DNA of 27,621 nucleotides from Sutterella sp. (GTDB taxonomy: Bacteria; Pseudomonadota; Gammaproteobacteria; Burkholderiales; Burkholderiaceae_F). The stretch spans positions 1 through 27,621 of the forward strand of contig JAHHRF010000023.1 of NCBI GenBank assembly GCA_020025955.1, in the 5' to 3' direction. The notes below the pieces were generated by a model. The model made no database searches. It was not told where the DNA came from and worked only from the letters and a program-made list of their open reading frames with translations. The position numbers were made by a program, and so were the translations under genes. Below are positions 22,500-27,621 of the stretch, piece by piece. Positions within the stretch are counted from its first letter, which is position 1. Each line of letters opens with the position of its first letter.

Positions 22500-23932
22500 T
22501 AACTGGGCTCCTCGTTTGTAAAACTGACAGGGGTCGTTAGGTTAGAAAAAACCGTAAAGAAATCAGGGTAGGACTTCGTGACAGCATCAGGGTCCGTCAC
22601 AGTAATGGGGCCGTCGGCCACCAGGGCCGCCACGGCTGCACTCATCACGAAACGATGATCGTTCAACGCCGCAATCGTCGCTTCGGGGAAAGGAGTCGAC
22701 ACTTTCCCCTCCACGACAAGGTGCTCAAGCGTGCGCCCCGTGGCGTCCCTTTCGGTGTCCACCCAGGCTTTCACGCCTAATTTCGTCAGCATCTCAATCG
22801 TCCCCGCTAAGCGATCACTTTCCTTGTGGCGAAGTCGACCCACATCTTGATAGATAGAGGTGCCTGGCGCCTGAGCGCCTAATAATGACAACACTGGCAC
22901 CAAATCGGGAATCCCTTTGGCATTAACCGTTAAGGGAGTGCGACTTTCTAGCGCTGCCCCCGCAATCGTGATCGCGTCGTCGTGTTCGGTTACCGTCGCT
23001 CCAAAGGCTTTGAGAATCGACACTAACGCCTGGTCCCCTTGTTGGGTGGTGGGTGAGAGCCCTGCAATCGTGAGGTCACTCCCCGGGGTCAACGCGGCCG
23101 CTACACCCCAAAAGGCGGCCTGCGACCAGTCGCCTTCGGGTGTGACCCGAACGGGACACGCAGGGGCTTGAACGTGCACTTTTATAGCGTTTCCGGGCAA
23201 GTCCTCTACGGTTACGCCCACACGACGCAACACCTCCAACGTCATATCAACGTAGGGGCGGCTCGTCACGTTGTCGCCTAAGTAAAGCGTCGACGGGGTA
23301 GTTCTTACCCCCAAGCCCATTAAGAGGCCACTTGTAAACTGCGACGAGAAGCTCCCATCGGGAAAAAAGTCGCCTGACTTTAAACGACCCGAGATCGTCA
23401 AAGGTAACGTGTCGTCACCTTCTACGCGGCACCCCGCTTCGCGCAAGAGTTTCACCATCACGCCCATGGGACGGGCACAGAGCCCGGGAGCCCCCGTTAC
23501 GGTGACGGGCACCCCAAGAGAAGGGGCAATCCCTAAAAGAAACCGCGCCGTGGTGCCTGACTCATCGCAGTCAAGCACGATGGGGGTAGAAACTGAAGGG
23601 GGGTTGGCGCCCACCCCCGTCATCGACACGGTGACGTGGGTGAAAACCGTCGAGGCGTCCTCTACCCCCTCATCCTTCAGATGACGTGCCAAGACGGAAA
23701 GGGGAATCGTCTCCCCCTTTTCGTCGGTCAAGGTGAGTTTCGCCCCCAGGGCCTGGCAGACGCGCAAAGTCGCCAAAATGTCGCGACTCAAGGTCACGCC
23801 CACAAGCTCAAAAGGCGTGGCCGTCAAAAGCCCCGCAAAAAGCCATCGATGCACCGCGGACTTAGAAGGCGGTGCCAGAACGCGCGCTTTTCGTTTCAAG
23901 CGCGCCTGAAGCGTTAACGTCGATCGTTTCAC
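22499..23932 (-). CDS. aroA: 3-Phosphoshikimate 1-carboxyvinyltransferase (EPSP synthase)
   Basis: Adds the enolpyruvyl group of PEP to shikimate-3-phosphate. 477 residues, about 50 more than E. coli. PPSKSAVHR (21-29) has the catalytic Lys24; DCDESGTTARFL (121-132) is the PEP loop and differs from the class I LGNAGT form; SSQFTSGLL, EGDWSQAAF, LRHKESDRL and NDHRFVMSA follow in order. An insert of roughly 30 residues around 70-115 explains most of the extra length. The GTG start overlaps the aroB stop by four bases, with GGGAG 6 bases upstream. Confidence 0.94.
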   Translation of the reverse strand: MKRSTLTLQARLKRKARVLAPPSKSAVHRWLFAGLLTATPFELVGVTLSRDILATLRVCQALGAKLTLTDEKGETIPLSVLARHLKDEGVEDASTVFTHVTVSMTGVGANPPSVSTPIVLDCDESGTTARFLLGIAPSLGVPVTVTGAPGLCARPMGVMVKLLREAGCRVEGDDTLPLTISGRLKSGDFFPDGSFSSQFTSGLLMGLGVRTTPSTLYLGDNVTSRPYVDMTLEVLRRVGVTVEDLPGNAIKVHVQAPACPVRVTPEGDWSQAAFWGVAAALTPGSDLTIAGLSPTTQQGDQALVSILKAFGATVTEHDDAITIAGAALESRTPLTVNAKGIPDLVPVLSLLGAQAPGTSIYQDVGRLRHKESDRLAGTIEMLTKLGVKAWVDTERDATGRTLEHLVVEGKVSTPFPEATIAALNDHRFVMSAAVAALVADGPITVTDPDAVTKSYPDFFTVFSNLTTPVSFTNEEPS

Positions 23933-24999
23933 GCCGGGCTCCCATTAAAGGCGGGCGCCAAAAAGGCGTCCAAGGCCGCCCACGAATAGGGACGCACTTC
24001 GCAGCCGTCTTCGCCCACGGGCACGATTAAGTCGAGCCCCGTCGCCGTCCGTTTCTTGTCTTGTTGGAAGCACGCCATCACCGCGGCTAACGTCACGGGC
24101 ACGTTATCCGTTAAGCCGTAACGCGCAAGAAGCGCTTCTAGCGCGACTAAACGCTTTTCGGGACAAAGGCCCGCCTTGACTGCCGCTTTCGTGACCAAGC
24201 GCATCCCGATTGCGACCGCACGACCGTGCGAGAGTTGATAGTCGGTGAGGCGCTCTAAGGCATGCCCCACGGTGTGGCCAAAGTTAAGGAGCTTGCGTTC
24301 TCCCTTTTCCAAGGGGTCGGCCTCCACAATGTCGCGCTTCTTTTCTACCGCACGCGTCAAAAGCGTTAAGAAGCGGGCTTCGTCCAAGGGGTCATTAAGT
24401 AACGTACGAATCTCCCTTTCCCCTAATTCGGCGTACTTGATGAGTTCCGCCCAGCCGTCTGCCCAATAGGCTTCAGGAAGGGTTTTAAGAAGCGTCGGGT
24501 CAACGACCACATCCAAGGGCTGCGTAAAGGTGCCCATCAAGTTTTTGCCGGCGGGCAGATTAACGGCCGTTTTCCCGCCCACGGACGAGTCCACGATCGC
24601 TAATAAACTCGTTGGGACTTGCACCGCACGAATCCCGCGCAAGTAAAGGGCCGCTCCCAAGGCTCCCACGTCCCCGACGACACCGCCCCCCACCGCAACC
24701 AACACGTCGTGTCGGGTGAGCCCCGCTTGGGTTAAATCATTTAAGAGGGCGAGTAGGGTTTCTGGGGTTTTATGGGCTTCGCCTGCGGGCATCGCGGGGA
24801 GCATCACTGGGGTGAGGCCCACAGCGGAAATGGCTTTGGCCACACGTTCTAAATAGAGGGGCGCGACCTCACTGTCGGAAAAAAGCGCCACGCGGCTTGC
24901 ACGGGTCTTTTCTTTGATACGCGCGCCAATCGTGGAGAGGGTTTGGTTACCTAACACGATTTCATACGCCCCATTGGCGTTAACGTTGACCACGTTCAC
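23929..24999 (-). CDS. aroB: 3-Dehydroquinate synthase
   Basis: NAD- and metal-dependent enzyme that cyclises DAHP. 356 residues from the chosen start (E. coli: 362). GGGVVGDVGALGAALYLRG, the PTSLLAIVDSSVGGKTAVN block, and the metal-site NFGHTVGHALE and LSHGRAVAIGM are visible. An open frame extends to a GTG at 25044, but the GTG at 24999 has a perfect GGAGG 5 bases before it and gives a family-length N-terminus. It is the first gene of the eight-gene operon. Confidence 0.95.
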   Translation of the reverse strand: MNVVNVNANGAYEIVLGNQTLSTIGARIKEKTRASRVALFSDSEVAPLYLERVAKAISAVGLTPVMLPAMPAGEAHKTPETLLALLNDLTQAGLTRHDVLVAVGGGVVGDVGALGAALYLRGIRAVQVPTSLLAIVDSSVGGKTAVNLPAGKNLMGTFTQPLDVVVDPTLLKTLPEAYWADGWAELIKYAELGEREIRTLLNDPLDEARFLTLLTRAVEKKRDIVEADPLEKGERKLLNFGHTVGHALERLTDYQLSHGRAVAIGMRLVTKAAVKAGLCPEKRLVALEALLARYGLTDNVPVTLAAVMACFQQDKKRTATGLDLIVPVGEDGCEVRPYSWAALDAFLAPAFNGSPA

Positions 25000-25075
25000 A
25001 GGTGCCTCCGACAGATTGAATCCCCGTGGCGGGGAGCCGATCACGGGCAGAAAAAACGTATTTCGTTGTGCTTAT

Positions 25076-25104
25076 ATTGTACGGAGGAGCGGGCAGAATG
25101 TTTC
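25076..25104 (-). promoter_or_regulatory. Promoter of the aro-men operon
   Basis: Minus-strand -10 TACAAT (25076-25081) and a partial -35 GAAACA (25099-25104) are 17 bases apart. It is the only upstream signal for the operon, which has no internal gap large enough for another promoter. It partly overlaps the divergent promoter region of the DAHP synthase gene. Confidence 0.5.
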
Positions 25105-25130
25105 AGGAAAAAAGCTGGGTGCGCTACAAT
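25102..25130 (+). promoter_or_regulatory. Promoter of the DAHP synthase gene
   Basis: -10 TACAAT (25125-25130) with a weak -35 TTCAGG (25102-25107) and 17-base spacing. Its -35 overlaps the -35 of the divergent operon promoter, so the two may compete or share a regulator. I see no TyrR or TrpR box. Confidence 0.45.
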
Positions 25131-25166
25131 TTTCACTCTATTCGCCAAGGATGACTTTTTGATCAC

Positions 25167-26228
25167 ATGGATTTCACCTTAGACCCAGCTCGTGAGGGGG
25201 TGACGTCGGACGCGACCGACCTGCCCTTTCCCTCACCCGCCCAACTTAAAGCCCGACTCCCGTTGAGTGCCGCGCTGATGGCACAAATCGCGGAGGCACG
25301 CCAAACCGTGGCGAAGATTCTCACGGGCCAAGATCCGCGTCGACTCTTTATCACGGGGCCGTGTTCGTTGCATGACCCCGAGGCCATGCTCGAGTATGGC
25401 CGTCGATTGCTCGACGTGTGCGAACGCGTCAAAGACGTGCTCTTTCCGTTGATTCGCGTCTATCCTGAAAAGCCCCGCTCTGAGGGCGGCTGGCGTGGCT
25501 TTGCCACCGATCCCGCCTTGGATGACTCCTTTGACATGGCGCGTGGCTTAGAAGAAAGTCGCTCGGTGATGATTAAGCTCACTGAAATGGGCTTACCCTT
25601 AGCCACCGAATCGTTGTCCCCTTTTGTGCTTCCCTATTTGTCAGACCTTCCCGCTTGGGTTGCGATCGGTGCCCGTACAAGTGCGAGCCCCGTGCATCGC
25701 GATATGGCGGCTGGAATCCCCGCCCCCGTTGGGTTTAAAAATGCCACGGACGGCTCCTGGGATAACGCCCTTCGTGCGATGAGCACGATTCGAAACGGTC
25801 AGCTCACCTTAGGGCTTGATGACGCGGGGCGCATTGCCCCCATCACCACGCCTGGGAACCCCTATGGGCACTTGGTGCTCCGTGGGAGTGAGTCGGGGCC
25901 CAATGTTGACGCCAAAACCTTGAACGGCGTTTGCGAGACTTTGCAAAAGAACGGCGCCATTGCTCGCGTTGTGGTCGATGCCAGTCACGGCAATTCCGGG
26001 AAAGACCCGTTTAAGCAAGCCGACGTTATCCGCCAAGTACTGCGTGAAACGCCAGAGGTGGTGGCGGGCTTTATGCTCGAGAGCCACTTAGAAGATGGCA
26101 ACCAAACCTTGAGCGAAGAACCGCTTCGCTACGGCGTCTCCATCACAGACGCCTGCCTCGGATGGGCGAAAACCGAAAGCCTGATGCTTGACGTGGCCGA
26201 CACCCTTCGAAAACGGGTTAACCCCTAA
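25167..26228 (+). CDS. 3-Deoxy-7-phosphoheptulonate (DAHP) synthase, AroG/F/H type
   Basis: Condenses PEP and erythrose-4-phosphate, the entry step to the shikimate pathway. 353 residues, typical of the proteobacterial type I-alpha enzyme. GPCSLHDP (64-71) has the metal ligand Cys66; RVYPEKPR (97-104), AIGARTSASPVHR, PVGFKNATDG, His274 in DASHGNS, Glu305 in LESH and Asp328 in SITDA complete the active site. Which of AroF, AroG or AroH it matches, and so its feedback inhibitor, cannot be read from motifs. The ribosome site is poor: AAGGA lies about 15 bases upstream. It is divergent from aroB. Confidence 0.94.
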   Translation: MDFTLDPAREGVTSDATDLPFPSPAQLKARLPLSAALMAQIAEARQTVAKILTGQDPRRLFITGPCSLHDPEAMLEYGRRLLDVCERVKDVLFPLIRVYPEKPRSEGGWRGFATDPALDDSFDMARGLEESRSVMIKLTEMGLPLATESLSPFVLPYLSDLPAWVAIGARTSASPVHRDMAAGIPAPVGFKNATDGSWDNALRAMSTIRNGQLTLGLDDAGRIAPITTPGNPYGHLVLRGSESGPNVDAKTLNGVCETLQKNGAIARVVVDASHGNSGKDPFKQADVIRQVLRETPEVVAGFMLESHLEDGNQTLSEEPLRYGVSITDACLGWAKTESLMLDVADTLRKRVNP

Positions 26229-26269
26229 GGCCATCGGCCCAATTTCGCTTAGTTGGTAACAACTTCGGG

Positions 26270-26328
26270 TATAGTAACCTCACCCCTATTTCTTGACCCC
26301 TCATCCCCTTTGGGCTTGGCTCAAGGGG
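26270..26328 (+). promoter_or_regulatory. Possible promoter and leader hairpin of the symporter gene
   Basis: A -10 word TATAGT (26270-26275) without a clear -35, followed by an inverted repeat CCCCTT (26305-26310) / AAGGGG (26323-26328). No terminator for the DAHP synthase gene is evident in this 133-base gap, so read-through is possible. Confidence 0.3.
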
Positions 26329-26361
26329 GAAATAAACATTCACTATAAAAAAGACTCCCTT

Positions 26362-27612
26362 ATGACTACACGACTCACGTCGCCTTCGGTTAACTGGGCG
26401 ATGACCCTCTTTTATGCCGTGGCCATTGTGCTCGGGATTATTAATGGTCTCTACGGTTCGGGCTTTACGCACGACGTGGCGGCTTTCGTTAGCACGATCT
26501 TCGTCAAACTCTTTAAGTTCGTGGCCATTCCCTTGATTGCGTTGACGTTAATTACGACGTTGGCAGGCTTAGGGAGCTCTCGCTCGTCGGGCCGAATCTT
26601 TGGTCGTACGCTCTCCTACACGCTCTTTACGACGGTGGTGTCTGCTGCTTTGGCCGCAGGGCTCTATCTCCTCTTTGCGCCCGAAAACGTGAATCAAGCG
26701 TCGGCTACGGCCGCTGCGCTTCCGGACGCCGTGAGCCACTCGTACGCGAGTTATGTGCAAAGCTTAATTCCGGACAACTTTATTGCCCCGTTTGCTTCGG
26801 CTAACGTGATGTCGGTTCTCTTAATTGCCGTGGCCGTGGGGTTAGCCACCTCGAAGCTTCCTGAAGGCTCGCGTGAAAAGGACGTGTTGACGGCCTTCTT
26901 CAAGGGCTTACAGAGCATCCTTTTCCTCTTGGTGCGTGGTCTTTTGAAGGTTCTCCCCATCGGGATCTTCGGCTTTATCACGGGGCTCTTGGTTGAAATG
27001 GAACAGGGGATCGCGCTCTCTGGGCTCGGTACCTACTTCATCACGATTGTCACCGCGAACCTCGTTCAGATCTTCATCATCCTGCCCTTGATCATGGCGG
27101 CGCGCGGTCTCAACCCCATCCGTGTGTTGACGGGGATGGCCCCGGCCCTTGCTGTTGCCTTCTTCTCGAAGTCCTCGGCCGGCACGTTGCCTGTGACCAT
27201 GAGCTGCTCGGAAAACAACGTGGGCGTGCACCCCAAGGTCGCTCGCTTTGTGTTGCCGGTCTGTACCACCATTAACATGAATGGCTGTGCGGCCTTCATC
27301 TTGGTGACGGTGCTCTACCTCATGCAAAACGCGGGGATTGAAATCACCCCCTTGACGATCGGCACCTGGATTATCGTGGCCTCCATCGCTGCGGTGGGTA
27401 ACGCTGGCGTTCCGATGGGCTGCTTCTTCTTGTCCGCTAGCCTCTTGGCCGGCATGAATGTGCCCATCCTCTTAATGGGTGTGATTCTCCCGTTCTACGC
27501 CGTCATCGACATGATTGAAACGGCCTTGAACGTGTGGTCTGACTCCTGTGTGGCCGCCATGGTTGACAAGGACATGAAAGCCAACCGTACGATCGATGAG
27601 TTAGAAGACTAA
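26362..27612 (+). CDS. Dicarboxylate/amino-acid:cation symporter family (SLC1/DAACS) transporter, substrate unknown
   Basis: Inner-membrane secondary transporter. 416 residues with about eight membrane segments plus two re-entrant hairpins. Hairpin 1 tip FFSKSSAGTLP is at 267-277, the unwound TM7 motif NMNGC at 305-309, hairpin 2 GVPMGC at 349-354, and TM8 DMIETALNVWSD at 383-394. Compared by eye with GltPh, Arg397, which binds the side-chain carboxylate, is Glu386; Asp312 is Asn307; Thr314 is Cys309. The amino-group ligand Asp394 (Asp383), Asn401 (Asn390) and Asp405 (Asp394) are kept. An acidic substrate such as glutamate or succinate is therefore doubtful. The ATG at 26362 fits the family N-terminus better than an earlier TTG. 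It ends nine bases before the window edge. Confidence 0.88.
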   Translation: MTTRLTSPSVNWAMTLFYAVAIVLGIINGLYGSGFTHDVAAFVSTIFVKLFKFVAIPLIALTLITTLAGLGSSRSSGRIFGRTLSYTLFTTVVSAALAAGLYLLFAPENVNQASATAAALPDAVSHSYASYVQSLIPDNFIAPFASANVMSVLLIAVAVGLATSKLPEGSREKDVLTAFFKGLQSILFLLVRGLLKVLPIGIFGFITGLLVEMEQGIALSGLGTYFITIVTANLVQIFIILPLIMAARGLNPIRVLTGMAPALAVAFFSKSSAGTLPVTMSCSENNVGVHPKVARFVLPVCTTINMNGCAAFILVTVLYLMQNAGIEITPLTIGTWIIVASIAAVGNAGVPMGCFFLSASLLAGMNVPILLMGVILPFYAVIDMIETALNVWSDSCVAAMVDKDMKANRTIDELED

Positions 27613-27621
27613 GTCTTCCCG

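Noticed and set aside
24999..25044. Longer AroB starting at the GTG at 25044
   Set aside because: The GTG at 24999 has a perfect GGAGG at 5 bases, and the extra 15 residues are not family-like.

Overview
The window looks like chromosomal DNA of a betaproteobacterium of the order Burkholderiales, most likely a gut-associated, menaquinone-using anaerobe of the Sutterella/Parasutterella kind. This is inference from gene content, not from a database search. The reasons are: the order tig-clpP-clpX-lon followed by tRNA-Val and tRNA-Asp; the lplT / alr-radA neighbourhood; menaquinone genes (menF, menD, menC), which most betaproteobacteria lack; and a secreted fumarate-reductase-type flavoprotein of the sort used for anaerobic respiration.

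Layout. Positions 1-772 hold a minus-strand stable-RNA block: one tRNA-Val(TAC), a strong promoter, then at least four identical tRNA-Asp(GTC) genes. The last is cut by the window edge, and the array contains a tandem duplication with a 337-base period. Positions 866-7200 hold the protein quality-control cluster on the minus strand: tig (own promoter, long leader, own terminator), clpP-clpX, and lon (sigma-32-type promoter and strong terminator). Positions 7334-8048 carry a small plus-strand lipoprotein gene and tRNA-Leu(TAG). Positions 8122-9165 encode the most unusual protein here: a UreE-like domain with a tail of about 200 residues made of Gly, Cys and His repeats. radA and alr follow on the minus strand, with lplT divergent to them. 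Positions 13407-13945 are non-coding and contain a likely orphan transcript ending in a strong terminator. A secreted FAD flavoprotein with substituted fumarate-reductase active-site residues lies at 13946-15487.

From 24999 down to 15698 runs an eight-gene, tightly packed operon, aroB-aroA-aroC-aroEK-aroQ-menF-menD-menC. Every junction overlaps or abuts except one 10-base gap. It encodes the route from DAHP to chorismate and the first chorismate-consuming steps of menaquinone synthesis. AroE and AroK are fused in one polypeptide. A DAHP synthase gene is divergent from it across a short two-way promoter region, so the whole pathway from erythrose-4-phosphate and PEP to o-succinylbenzoate, apart from MenH, is encoded by one divergent locus. 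The last gene is an SLC1-type symporter whose substrate-binding arginine position carries a glutamate.

How it fits together: chorismate made by the operon can pass directly to isochorismate and menaquinone. Menaquinone would carry electrons to periplasmic reductases such as the flavoprotein beside the operon. That link is suggested by position and family knowledge and is not shown by the sequence.
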